Both the position numbers and the translations under genes were made by a program. The notes under the pieces are model-generated. The model was not told where the DNA came from. It saw only the letters and a program-made list of their open reading frames with translations, and did no database searches. From Bacteroidota bacterium (GTDB lineage Bacteria; Bacteroidota; Bacteroidia; NORP154): a stretch of 8,923 nt of DNA. Positions 1 to 7,331 of the stretch are shown one piece after another; position 1 is the first letter of the stretch; each line of letters starts with the position of its first letter. The stretch is taken from assembly GCA_002401055.1 (NCBI GenBank), contig NVRZ01000112.1:1-8923 (forward strand), written 5' to 3'.

Positions 1-1377
1 AAGACTATACACAATGTCTTTCAATTGCTTTTCATCTAGTCCTTCTAAGCACTCGATTTCTGATACTTGAAATTTACCAGTGGTCAAGGTGCCAGTTTTG
101 TCGAACACAATTGTTTTCACTTTGGCAAACTCTTCCAAGGCTGCACCTCCTTTAATTAAAATTCCATTTTTTGCCGCACGGCCAATTCCAGCCATTACAG
201 CAGTAGGAGTGGCAAGTCCCATGGCGCATGGGCAGGAAATAACCAGTACAGCAATGCTACTCATTATTGCTTTCTGTAAATCAATTTCAAAAAGGAAGTA
301 TGAAAAGAAGAAAGTGCCTATTGAAATGGCGATTACTACGGGCACAAATACGTTACTAATGGTGTCACCTAGTCTTTGAATATCCGGTTTGTTCTGTTGG
401 GCCCTTTTTACAAGATCAATAATTTTTGCTAAGATGCTTTCCTCGCCAAGGCTAGTCGCCTCTATTCTTATGATACCTTCAATTACCAACGTACCTCCAA
501 TAGTGAAGTCTCCAATTCTCTTTGATACTGGAAGGCTTTCGCCTGACACCATAGATTCATCAATCAGCGATTCACCCCAAATAATTTTTCCATCAGCAGG
601 TATTTTATCTCCTTCATTCACCAATAAGATATCTCCCTTCAATATATGCTCATATTTGATTTGTTCAACTCTCTCCTCCTTATCGACACCAATAATTCGT
701 GTGGCGGTCATTGGTTGAATCTTGCTTAACTCTGATATGGCAGTTGTTGTTTGATCCACAGATCGGTGCTCAATGACGTTGCCTAGCATAACCAGAGTGA
801 TAATAGTAGCTGCAGTTTCGTAAAATAAATAATCGTGAAGCTCAGGTGTTCCCCAAAAAATTATTGTTCCAGCCAAACTGTAAAAAAATGCAGCGGAGAA
901 ACCCATTGTTATGAGGACGTCCATATTCGGAATACCTGACTTCAGTGAATAAAAAGCGCTTTTGCCAAAGTAGTGGAGCCCCATAATATATACAGGAACA
1001 CATAGTGAAAGTTGCAGTATAGGGTTTTGCAATATATCGATGAAGGGCAAAAACATGTGAGAAAAGAGGGGTAAAGTAAAGATAAGGGAAAAGTAAAATC
1101 GTTTTTCTACCCCAGACGTATGAGAATGACCATGGTCATCTTGGTCAGCAGGAGAATTCGTAAGTGGTGAGGCAGTATAGCCAGCATTTCTAACGGCTTT
1201 CAAGATTTCATCAGTAGCCTTTCCTGCCGGAAGCGTAATATGAGCTTCTGATGTTATGAAATTTACATCGACCTTCGTTGCCCCGGTTTTTTCAATTGCC
1301 TGAACTATGGACTGAGCACAATTTGTGCACGTCATTCCCCCAATGGACAGGCTAATGTCTTCTCCTCCTTCGCTCAT
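1..1377 (-). CDS. copA: Copper-translocating P1B-type ATPase (CopA-like), N-terminal part, cut by window edge
   Basis: Inner-membrane pump expected to export Cu(I) (possibly Ag(I)) using ATP. I read 459 codons on the minus strand, open to the window edge. An N-terminal heavy-metal-associated domain (residues about 8-70) carries GMTCTNC with metal-binding Cys17 and Cys20. A short linker with three His (82, 84, 86) follows. Hydrophobic segments lie near 94-112, 120-137, 153-173, 184-204, 343-363 and 370-392. The actuator loop has SGES at 278-281, and the CPC ion-binding motif is C382-P383-C384. The phosphorylation motif DKTGTLT starts at Asp426. The rest of the ATP-binding domain and the last two membrane helices, which fix metal specificity, lie outside the window, so copper is inferred from the HMA domain plus CPC. 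Family members are usually about 700-800 residues. The ATG at 1377 is preceded by AAAGGGA, and the HMA domain begins right after it. A CcoI/FixI-type role in oxidase assembly is the main alternative. Confidence 0.95.
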   Translation of the reverse strand, partial: MSEGGEDISLSIGGMTCTNCAQSIVQAIEKTGATKVDVNFITSEAHITLPAGKATDEILKAVRNAGYTASPLTNSPADQDDHGHSHTSGVEKRFYFSLIFTLPLFSHMFLPFIDILQNPILQLSLCVPVYIMGLHYFGKSAFYSLKSGIPNMDVLITMGFSAAFFYSLAGTIIFWGTPELHDYLFYETAATIITLVMLGNVIEHRSVDQTTTAISELSKIQPMTATRIIGVDKEERVEQIKYEHILKGDILLVNEGDKIPADGKIIWGESLIDESMVSGESLPVSKRIGDFTIGGTLVIEGIIRIEATSLGEESILAKIIDLVKRAQQNKPDIQRLGDTISNVFVPVVIAISIGTFFFSYFLFEIDLQKAIMSSIAVLVISCPCAMGLATPTAVMAGIGRAAKNGILIKGGAALEEFAKVKTIVFDKTGTLTTGKFQVSEIECLEGLDEKQLKDIVYSL

Positions 1378-1484
1378 GTTCCCTTTAAACTAGTATTAGC
1401 ATATAAAGTTACCACAATGCAATTCACCATAGTTTATAACGAAAAATACGTGTAGTTAGTCTTATTAACCCGATAATATTTAAC

Positions 1485-1492
1485 TATTTTTG
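1485..1492 (+). promoter_or_regulatory. Bacteroidota-type -7 promoter element for tRNA-His
   Basis: TATTTTTG matches the Bacteroidota primary-sigma -7 consensus TAnnTTTG exactly and lies 15 bp before the tRNA, so transcription would start around 1499. At the expected 19-bp spacing the -33 position reads TTAT rather than TTTG, so the upstream element is weak. In a T-rich region a chance match is possible. Confidence 0.45.
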
Positions 1493-1507
1493 CGCCTTAA
1501 ATTATAC

Positions 1508-1582
1508 GGTGGTTGTAGCTCAGTTGGTTAGAGCACCTGGTTGTGGTCCAGGGGGTCGTGGGTTCGAGTCCCATCTTCCACC
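1508..1582 (+). tRNA. tRNA-His (anticodon GTG)
   Basis: Full cloverleaf. The D stem is GCTC/GAGC (1518-1521 with 1531-1534). The anticodon stem is CCTGG/CCAGG (1536-1540 with 1548-1552), with loop TTGTGGT and anticodon GTG at 1543-1545. The T stem is GTGGG/CCCAT (1558-1562 with 1570-1574), with loop TTCGAGT. The histidine-specific extra G(-1) at 1508 faces C73 at 1582, the identity pair recognised by HisRS. CCA is not encoded. The acceptor stem is odd: pairs 1-4 and 7 are Watson-Crick, but positions 5-68 and 6-67 both read T-T. The identity is certain; tools may place the ends one base differently. Confidence 0.95.
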
Positions 1583-1583
1583 C

Positions 1584-1612
1584 AAAAGCCTCACATATGT
1601 GAGGTTTTTTTG
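1584..1612 (+). terminator. Rho-independent terminator after tRNA-His
   Basis: CCTCACATATGTGAGG (1589-1604) is a perfect 16-bp palindrome. It is preceded by AAAA and followed by seven T residues (1605-1611), two bases after the end of the tRNA. The A-tract upstream and T-tract downstream could let it work in both directions, which would also stop transcription arriving from the convergent Nudix gene. Confidence 0.88.
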
Positions 1613-1641
1613 TTTTGAACGAGATTAGCACATGCTCTTTT

Positions 1642-1715
1642 TTGTAATTCTGAACGAAGTGAATAATCTCATCCTCAATTTGTAACCAGATCCTTCGCTT
1701 CGCTCAGAATTACAA
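1642..1715. repeat. REP-like imperfect inverted repeat, copy A
   Basis: Two 28-bp arms (1642-1669 and 1688-1715) are inverted copies of one another with 24 of 28 positions matching, separated by an 18-bp loop. The core of the left arm reads ATTCTGAACGAAGTGAA. A related copy sits at 7717-7789 in the same orientation. It lies between the tRNA-His terminator and the 3' end of the convergent Nudix gene, as expected of a dispersed extragenic palindrome. The RNA would form a long hairpin that could protect or end transcripts; that is inference. Confidence 0.82.
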
Positions 1716-1755
1716 GACGTTTTAAGTCTTATGAGTCCTGAGGAATTGCTTGGAA

Positions 1756-2400
1756 TTATTGAGAATTTCTGATAACAGCTTTTAATTCGCTTATCATCAT
1801 GGCGGTTGCTCCCCAAACGGTGTGTCCGTTGATGTCGAAGAATGGATACTTTATTTTCAATTTTGTTCCACCGAGTTGGATTTTCTTTTTTCCAATAATT
1901 GAATCGTCCATAATAGTGTCAACTGTAGTTTGGATCAATTTTTCAACTTCGTTTTCGTTCGGTACGAAATTTGGTTTTTCAAGAGTGAAACCGACAAATG
2001 GCTGTACGAGGTAGCCGCTTGGTGGAATATAAACTTCCGACAGGGTGCCTATTATTTCCACTTGGGATGGATCAATCCCTACCTCTTCATTTGCTTCCCT
2101 CAATGCTGTTGCTTGAAGATCTTCGTCAGCCTCTTCCATCTTTCCACCTGGAAAACTTATCTGGGCGCTGTGCACACCTTTGTAAGTGTTTCTGAGCATC
2201 AATGTTGTAAATATGCTACCATCGAATGGGTAGAATAGAATAAGAACAGCACTTAACTTAGGATTTGGATTGAGCCTTATGGATGCAGCTTTAAGAATTC
2301 GCTCGTAAGGCGCCATTTTAAATTGAGCTTTATTACCTGGTAAAGGTTTTTTTAGCTCAATCTTTAATTGCGATATGAATTTATCGAATTCGATAATCAA
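1756..2400 (-). CDS. CoA pyrophosphatase-type Nudix hydrolase
   Basis: Predicted cytoplasmic Nudix enzyme of 214 residues. By family it would cleave the pyrophosphate of CoA or related CoA derivatives to 4'-phosphopantetheine and 3',5'-ADP, with Mg2+ or Mn2+. The Nudix box spans about 86-109 and ends REANEEVGI, with catalytic Glu102, Glu105 and Glu106. Just before it, residues 67-86 fit the NudL/CoAse signature (L-R-x4-G-V-H-S-x-Q-I-S-F-P-G-G). The N-terminal LPGNKAQFKMAP segment (20-31) is also typical of this subfamily, which argues against starting at Met29. The only plausible start is TTG at 2400, since an in-frame stop lies four codons upstream (2410-2412). It follows rpsP by 65 bp on the same strand with no terminator between them, so co-transcription is likely. 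The exact substrate cannot be settled from sequence. Confidence 0.92.
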   Translation of the reverse strand: MIIEFDKFISQLKIELKKPLPGNKAQFKMAPYERILKAASIRLNPNPKLSAVLILFYPFDGSIFTTLMLRNTYKGVHSAQISFPGGKMEEADEDLQATALREANEEVGIDPSQVEIIGTLSEVYIPPSGYLVQPFVGFTLEKPNFVPNENEVEKLIQTTVDTIMDDSIIGKKKIQLGGTKLKIKYPFFDINGHTVWGATAMMISELKAVIRNSQ

Positions 2401-2465
2401 CCTAAAGTGCTAAGTGTAATCTTTTTGAAATAAACTAAGCCAGAATTTAAAGGAAAGAGTTGTCT

Positions 2466-3578
2466 TTAGGACTCCTTCTCAGGCTCACTTTCTTCTGAGT
2501 CTGCACCGGGTTCTTCCTCTTTTGTATCCTTCGATTCATCGCTTGTTGCATCGTCATCTTTAGACGCTTCTTCAGGTGCTTCATCCTTCGCTTCCGCTTC
2601 AGACGACTTGTCTTCCTCTGACTTCTCGGCGGGTGCATCTGCCTCTTCGCCTTCTGCAGTGCCCTCTTCAGCAGAAGATTCTTCAGCAGCCTTTTCTTCT
2701 GAAGATGCATCTTCTACAGCTTCTTTTTCTAATGAATCTTTCTCGGTAGTATCTTCTTTGGTCTCTTCCTCCTTTGCGGGCTCTTCTGCTGTTTCTTCTT
2801 TGGCATCATCGTCTGTAGATGCCTCATCTTTCGACTCTTCTTTGGCAGGCTCTCCCGTAGATTCTTCTTTAACTTCCTCCGCAGCTTCTTCTTTAGCATC
2901 TTCTTCCTTTGCCGGCTCTTCCGTGGAATCGTCTGATTTTACATCATCTGAATCTTTGGAATCTGAGTCATCTTCTTTCTTTTCTTCTGCTCCGTCATCA
3001 CTTCCTTCTGTGGTGTCCTCGTCAGTACTTTCCCCTGACAATTCTGCCTCTTCTTTAGCCTCAGCATCAGCGGCTTCTTTTTCCGCTTCCTCAGCAGCTC
3101 TTACTGCCTCTTCCGCCATAGCTGATTTTTTAGCAAGTACTTCTGCAGCCTTTTCTTCTTTGGCAGTTGTCTCAGCCGAGAATCGGGCCTTAGCGTCATC
3201 GTCTTTAGCCTTTGAGAGTTTGCTTTTCTTTCCTTCTACTCGCTTTTCTTGTTCCGCCAACCAAGCTTGATGCTTCTTTTCAGCTTCAGCTTCAGTCAAA
3301 GCGCCTTTAGCAACGCCCTGCATTAAATGCTTCTTCAGCATGATACCTTTATATGACAATATTGCTCTTGCGGTATCTGTAGGTTGAGCACCTTTCATCA
3401 ACCATTCCAGAGCCTTGCTTTCGTCAATGTTAATTACAGCCGGGTTTTGATTGGGGTCATAATTGCCAATTCGCTCAATGTACTTTCCATCTCTTGGTGA
3501 GCGTGAGTCAGCGATTACTATATGGTAATAAGGTTTTTTCTTTTTCCCGTGTCTTGTTAGTCTAATTTTAGCCGGCAT
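2466..3578 (-). CDS. rpsP: 30S ribosomal protein S16 (bS16) with very long acidic C-terminal extension
   Basis: Small-subunit ribosomal protein that binds 16S rRNA and helps assemble the 30S body. Residues 1-83 are a canonical S16 fold: MPAKIRLTRHGKKKKPYY start, ADSRSPRDGKYIERIGNYDP, then the conserved GAQPTDTAR segment. Residues about 84-180 are Ala/Glu/Lys-rich and probably helical. Residues 181-370 are a low-complexity acidic tail with 87 Asp/Glu against 22 Lys. The tail has no Arg, His, aromatic, Met, Ile, Asn, Gln or Cys, and contains only S, G, E, T, D, A, K, P, V and L. The S16 core is about 80-90 residues in most bacteria; Bacteroidota versions have tails, but 370 residues is extreme. 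The reading frame is uninterrupted. The ATG at 3578 fits the family N-terminus exactly. The gene is divergent from dnaE, and the usual partners rimM, trmD and rplS do not follow. Confidence 0.97.
   Translation of the reverse strand: MPAKIRLTRHGKKKKPYYHIVIADSRSPRDGKYIERIGNYDPNQNPAVINIDESKALEWLMKGAQPTDTARAILSYKGIMLKKHLMQGVAKGALTEAEAEKKHQAWLAEQEKRVEGKKSKLSKAKDDDAKARFSAETTAKEEKAAEVLAKKSAMAEEAVRAAEEAEKEAADAEAKEEAELSGESTDEDTTEGSDDGAEEKKEDDSDSKDSDDVKSDDSTEEPAKEEDAKEEAAEEVKEESTGEPAKEESKDEASTDDDAKEETAEEPAKEEETKEDTTEKDSLEKEAVEDASSEEKAAEESSAEEGTAEGEEADAPAEKSEEDKSSEAEAKDEAPEEASKDDDATSDESKDTKEEEPGADSEESEPEKES
2766..2920 (-). repeat. Degenerate tandem repeat inside the S16 tail
   Basis: PAKEE recurs in the encoded protein at residues 222-226, 244-248 and 267-271, a spacing of 22-23 residues, with similar Glu/Ala/Asp/Lys-rich filler between. 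The three Pro codons differ (CCG, CCT, CCC) and other wobble bases vary, so the copies are not a recent slippage product. They could be old duplications or the result of composition-driven drift. Confidence 0.5.
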
Positions 3579-3802
3579 CGTTTACTGTTTTGAATTGTTA
3601 TTTCTTTCTTATAAAAGCGTGCAAAATTGCGATATATATTCCACAATTGAAAGTAATCGGAATAAAATGTTCCTGATTGAAAACGATGTGAATAATTTGT
3701 TAGTAAGTATTGTGGCATATGGCCAATGCTTTTGTAATTTTATGGAGTTGAAAGGATAGAGGTATTTAATTGGTAAGTACCTGTAAAACAGTTGGTTGAC
3801 GC
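3579..3802. promoter_or_regulatory. Divergent intergenic region between rpsP and dnaE
   Basis: These 224 A+T-rich bases must carry the promoters of both genes. I found no exact TAnnTTTG in a convincing position for either. The nearest match on the dnaE side is TGCTTTTG at 3727-3734, one base off consensus and without a -33 TTTG at 19 bp. A short inverted repeat GGAAT...GTTCC lies at 3659-3673. No coding potential, RNA gene or terminator is apparent, and neither start has a Shine-Dalgarno sequence. Confidence 0.5.
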
Positions 3803-6800
3803 ATGGATTTTTCTCACCTTCACGTACACACGCAATATTCTCTGCTTGATGGAGCAGCTGGAATAAAGCCGCTATTGGCCAAGACGAAGGAATATGGCAT
3901 GGGAGCCCTCGCCATAACAGATCATGGCAATATGTATGGTGTACCTGAATTTGTTAACGAAGCAAATAAACAGGGTGTTAAGCCAATTATTGGTAGTGAG
4001 TTTTATTTAGCGTCAGGGAGTAGATTCGATAGACAAAATAGAGTAACGGAAGGCAATTCAGAGAAGCATATTTTTCATCAGGTTTTGTTGGCGAAAAATG
4101 AGCGGGGTTATAAAAATCTTTCCAAACTCTCATCTATAGGATTTCTGGAGGGATTCTACTACAAACCGCGCATTGATAAAGAAGTCATAAGAAAATACAG
4201 GGATGGCCTAATTGCCACAACTTGTTGTCTTGCAAGTGAGGTTAATCAAGCAATTTTAAGAAAGGGAGAGGATGAAGCCGAGAAACTTTTCCTTGAATGG
4301 CTTGATATATTTGGTGAGGACTATTACATAGAATTACAAAGACATGGCATAAAGGATCAGGATAAGTGCAATGAAATATTGGTGAAATGGTCCAGAAAGC
4401 ACAAGGTGAAGATGATTGCCACCAACGATGTTCACTACATTGATTCTAAGGATTCAGTTGCTCAGGATATTCTGTTGTGCCTTCAAACGGGCAAAGACTA
4501 TGACGACCCAGATCGAATGCGTTTTGATGGTGATCAATTTTATTTAAAGTCACCAGAGGAAATGACGCAGCTATTTGAAGATCTCCCCGAAGCAATTTAC
4601 AATACTGCTGAAATAGTGGATAAGATTGAGACTCCTGATCTAAAAAAAGATATTCTACTCCCCATTTTCGATTTGCCAGAAGGTTTTACCTCTGAAGATG
4701 AATTCTTGCGTGAGCTCACTTATTTAGGGGCAAAGAAGCGCTATCCTGAGATTACACAAGAAGTTTCTGAAAGACTCGATATGGAACTGGCGATTATAAA
4801 AGATATGGGCTTTGCTGGTTACTTTTTAATTGTTCAGGATTTTATTGCAGCAGCGAAAGAATTGGGTGTAGCAGTCGGTCCGGGACGAGGGTCTGCGGCA
4901 GGATCGGCAGTAGCCTACTGCACGGAGATTACCAACTTGGATCCGATAGCTTATAATTTACTTTTTGAGCGTTTTCTAAATCCAGAGAGGGTTTCAATGC
5001 CTGATATCGATATTGATTTTGATGATGATGGGCGACAAAAGGTAATTGATTGGGTGGTTAATAAATATGGGCGTGAGCGCGTAGCACAGATAATTACATT
5101 TGGTACTATGGCTGCCAAGTCTTCCATACGAGATGTTGCTAGGGTATTAAAACTGCCACTGACTGAAGCTGATAAACTGGCAAAATTAGTGCCTGAGAGG
5201 CCAGGGATTACCCTTGATATGGCATTTAAGGAAGTTAAAGAATTGGCGGATGCGAAAAAAGGGAAAGATTTATTAACTGTAAAGACGCTAACGTTTGCGG
5301 AAACATTGGAAGGTAGCTCGCGACATACTGGAATCCATGCCGCTGGAGTAATTATCGGAAGGGAAGACCTCAGTGAAATGCTTCCATTGAGAACGGCAAA
5401 GAACGCGGACCTATTGGTCACGCAGTATGAAGGGACATTCGCCGAACATGTAGGATTGTTAAAAATGGATTTCCTTGGATTGAAAACACTGTCTATCATT
5501 ACAGATGCTGTAGCGAATATAGAATCTCGACACGGGGTTAAGATAGACATTGATAATATTCCGTTGGATGATGAAAAGACCTTCAAGCTGTACCAGGCAG
5601 GGGATACGATAGGCACGTTTCAGTTTGAATCGGAGGGGATGCGCATCTATCTTAAAGATCTGGAGCCGAACAATATTGAGGACTTAATTGCAATGAACGC
5701 TCTCTATCGACCTGGGCCCATGCAATTTATTCCTGATTACATTAACCGGAAACATGGAAGAGAGAAGGTTGAATACCCCCATGAGAGCCTCGAGGGTATA
5801 TTAAGGAATACCTATGGCATAATGGTTTATCAGGAACAGATTATGCAAGCGGCACAGATAATGGCAGACTATACGCTTGGTGAAGCAGATATTCTGAGAC
5901 GAATTATGGGTAAGAAGAAGGCAGAACTTCTACCGCCTGAAGAGGAAAAATTTATTAAAAGGGCAGTAGCCAAAGGAATTGATGAAAAGGTGGCTAAATC
6001 CACGTTTGGTATTATGGCTGAGTTTGCTGGATATGGCTTTAACAGGTCTCACTCCGCAGCATATTCGATATTGGCTTATCAGACGGCCTATTTAAAGGCG
6101 AATTATCCATCGGATTTTATGTCTGCTGTGCTGCAACGCAATAAAAATGACATCAAGAAAATTGCATTCTTTATGGACGAATGTAAGCGACAGGGAATTA
6201 AAGTTCTGGGTCCGGATGTTAATGAAAGTGGTTATGCATTTGTTGTAAATAAAAACGGAGAAATCAGATTTGGGCTTGGAGCAATTAAAGGTGCAGGAGA
6301 GGCAGCTGTGAATGCTATCGTTGAGGAACGGGAAGAGAACGGATTGTTTCAAGATATCTTTGACCTTACAAAACGAATCGATCATAGGTCGGCCAACAAA
6401 AAGTGTTTGGAGAGTCTGGCTATGTCGGGAGCATTTGACTGTTTTGAAGGAGTTTACCGTTCTCAATATTTTCAAAAGGATTTTGAAGATGGTGCAGTTT
6501 TCCTCGAAAAGGCGATTCGCTTCGGGAGTAAGTACCAAAACGATATTGATTCAGATCAAATGTCGATGTTTGGTGGGGAGTCTGAAACGGTTGAAAATCC
6601 TAAAATACCTGAGTGCGAACCCTGGTCTCAGTTAGAAATGTTGACCAAGGAAAGAGAGATTACGGGAATGTATTTATCAGGGCACCCTCTGGATAGTTTT
6701 AAAATTGAAATAGATCATTTCTGCAATACGAAATTAATTGACCTTAATTCAGACTTAATCAGGTTTAGAAATAGAGATATTACAATAGCTGGAATTGTTA

Positions 6801-7276
6801 CAGAGGCGGCACACCGTACAACAAAAACAGGCAAGCCATTTGGAACGATGGTAATTGAGGATTTTACCGACACTTATAGACTGGCCATGTTTTCCGAGGA
6901 ATATTTGAAATTGCGACATTTCTTAAAGCCAAATGAATTTTTATTTATTAGTGGAAAGGTTGAGCTCAGGTATCGAACCGATGACGTTTATGAGTTCAAA
7001 CCGCACAAGATTCAACTTCTTTCGGAAATACGAAACAGGCTGGCCAAAACAATAACAATGCAGCTGTCACTGGATGATGTATCAGAAGATTTTATAGATG
7101 AGTTGAACAATTTATTGGCCTCAAATAAAGGGCAATGCAGGATCAATTTTGTAATTGGTGATAGAGAGGAAAACCTGAATGTTGAGTTGCATTCAAAATC
7201 ACACAAAGTTGATTTGAATGATGAATTTTTCAAATCCCTTGAAGGGATAAAATGCGTTGCATATAAATTGAGCTAG
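3803..7276 (+). CDS. dnaE: DNA polymerase III subunit alpha (replicative C-family polymerase)
   Basis: Catalytic subunit of the replicative holoenzyme, 1157 residues, close to the usual DnaE1 length. An N-terminal PHP domain (about 4-280) starts HLHVHTQYSLLDG and keeps its candidate metal ligands: His6, His8, Asp40-His41, Glu66, His89/His92, Cys142, Asp209 and His211. The palm follows, with GPGRGSAAGS at 359-368, PDIDIDF carrying catalytic Asp401 and Asp403, and KMDFLGL with Asp556 as the third carboxylate. The fingers segment YGFNRSHSAAYSILAYQ is at 744-760. QMSMF at 919-923 fits the internal beta-clamp-binding motif, and an OB-fold runs about 990-1070. A poorly conserved C-terminal part (1075-1157) follows. 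The ATG at 3803 places the PHP motif directly at the N-terminus, as in the family. No intein or frameshift is present. It appears to be a single-gene unit: divergent from rpsP, with its own intergenic gap before trxA. Confidence 0.99.
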   Translation: MDFSHLHVHTQYSLLDGAAGIKPLLAKTKEYGMGALAITDHGNMYGVPEFVNEANKQGVKPIIGSEFYLASGSRFDRQNRVTEGNSEKHIFHQVLLAKNERGYKNLSKLSSIGFLEGFYYKPRIDKEVIRKYRDGLIATTCCLASEVNQAILRKGEDEAEKLFLEWLDIFGEDYYIELQRHGIKDQDKCNEILVKWSRKHKVKMIATNDVHYIDSKDSVAQDILLCLQTGKDYDDPDRMRFDGDQFYLKSPEEMTQLFEDLPEAIYNTAEIVDKIETPDLKKDILLPIFDLPEGFTSEDEFLRELTYLGAKKRYPEITQEVSERLDMELAIIKDMGFAGYFLIVQDFIAAAKELGVAVGPGRGSAAGSAVAYCTEITNLDPIAYNLLFERFLNPERVSMPDIDIDFDDDGRQKVIDWVVNKYGRERVAQIITFGTMAAKSSIRDVARVLKLPLTEADKLAKLVPERPGITLDMAFKEVKELADAKKGKDLLTVKTLTFAETLEGSSRHTGIHAAGVIIGREDLSEMLPLRTAKNADLLVTQYEGTFAEHVGLLKMDFLGLKTLSIITDAVANIESRHGVKIDIDNIPLDDEKTFKLYQAGDTIGTFQFESEGMRIYLKDLEPNNIEDLIAMNALYRPGPMQFIPDYINRKHGREKVEYPHESLEGILRNTYGIMVYQEQIMQAAQIMADYTLGEADILRRIMGKKKAELLPPEEEKFIKRAVAKGIDEKVAKSTFGIMAEFAGYGFNRSHSAAYSILAYQTAYLKANYPSDFMSAVLQRNKNDIKKIAFFMDECKRQGIKVLGPDVNESGYAFVVNKNGEIRFGLGAIKGAGEAAVNAIVEEREENGLFQDIFDLTKRIDHRSANKKCLESLAMSGAFDCFEGVYRSQYFQKDFEDGAVFLEKAIRFGSKYQNDIDSDQMSMFGGESETVENPKIPECEPWSQLEMLTKEREITGMYLSGHPLDSFKIEIDHFCNTKLIDLNSDLIRFRNRDITIAGIVTEAAHRTTKTGKPFGTMVIEDFTDTYRLAMFSEEYLKLRHFLKPNEFLFISGKVELRYRTDDVYEFKPHKIQLLSEIRNRLAKTITMQLSLDDVSEDFIDELNNLLASNKGQCRINFVIGDREENLNVELHSKSHKVDLNDEFFKSLEGIKCVAYKLS

Positions 7277-7294
7277 GTCTATTAATTGTCAATA

Positions 7295-7310
7295 TGTCAT
7301 TGAAATGACA
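7295..7310. promoter_or_regulatory. Perfect short palindrome upstream of trxA, candidate operator
   Basis: TGTCATT and AATGACA form exact 7-bp inverted arms around a 2-bp spacer. The site ends 21 bp before the -7 box of trxA, so it covers roughly -35 to -50, where no -33 TTTG is visible. It could bind a dimeric regulator. It could also be a hairpin after the dnaE stop at 7276, but no T-tract follows, which disfavours an intrinsic terminator. Confidence 0.4.
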
Positions 7311-7331
7311 GTGGCGCAATTGTTGATCTGT

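Noticed and set aside
80..718. Two plus-strand open frames of about 100 codons
   Set aside because: They are antisense to the copper ATPase, whose CPC, SGES and DKTGTLT motifs are read on the minus strand.
1625..1816. 63-codon minus-strand frame
   Set aside because: It runs through the inverted repeat and the 3' end of the Nudix gene and has no protein-like features.
2447..2710. 87-codon Lys/Arg-rich frame on the minus strand
   Set aside because: It is a frame-shifted reading of the purine-rich end of rpsP, not a separate basic protein.
2608..3270. 220-codon Ser-rich open frame on the plus strand
   Set aside because: It is the antisense of the acidic S16 tail; GAA/GAG/GAT codons read backwards become Ser and Phe codons. 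The composition is explained fully by rpsP.
4951..5616. 221-codon minus-strand frame inside dnaE
   Set aside because: It is antisense to the palm region of dnaE, which has every expected catalytic motif on the plus strand.
7295..7310. Intrinsic terminator for dnaE
   Set aside because: The hairpin is only 7 bp, has a 2-base loop and is followed by GTGGCGC rather than a T-tract.
7311..7327. TGGCGC-N5-TTGAT resembling a sigma-54 promoter before trxA
   Set aside because: The -12 element lacks the needed GC, and the -7 box just downstream fits a primary-sigma promoter better.
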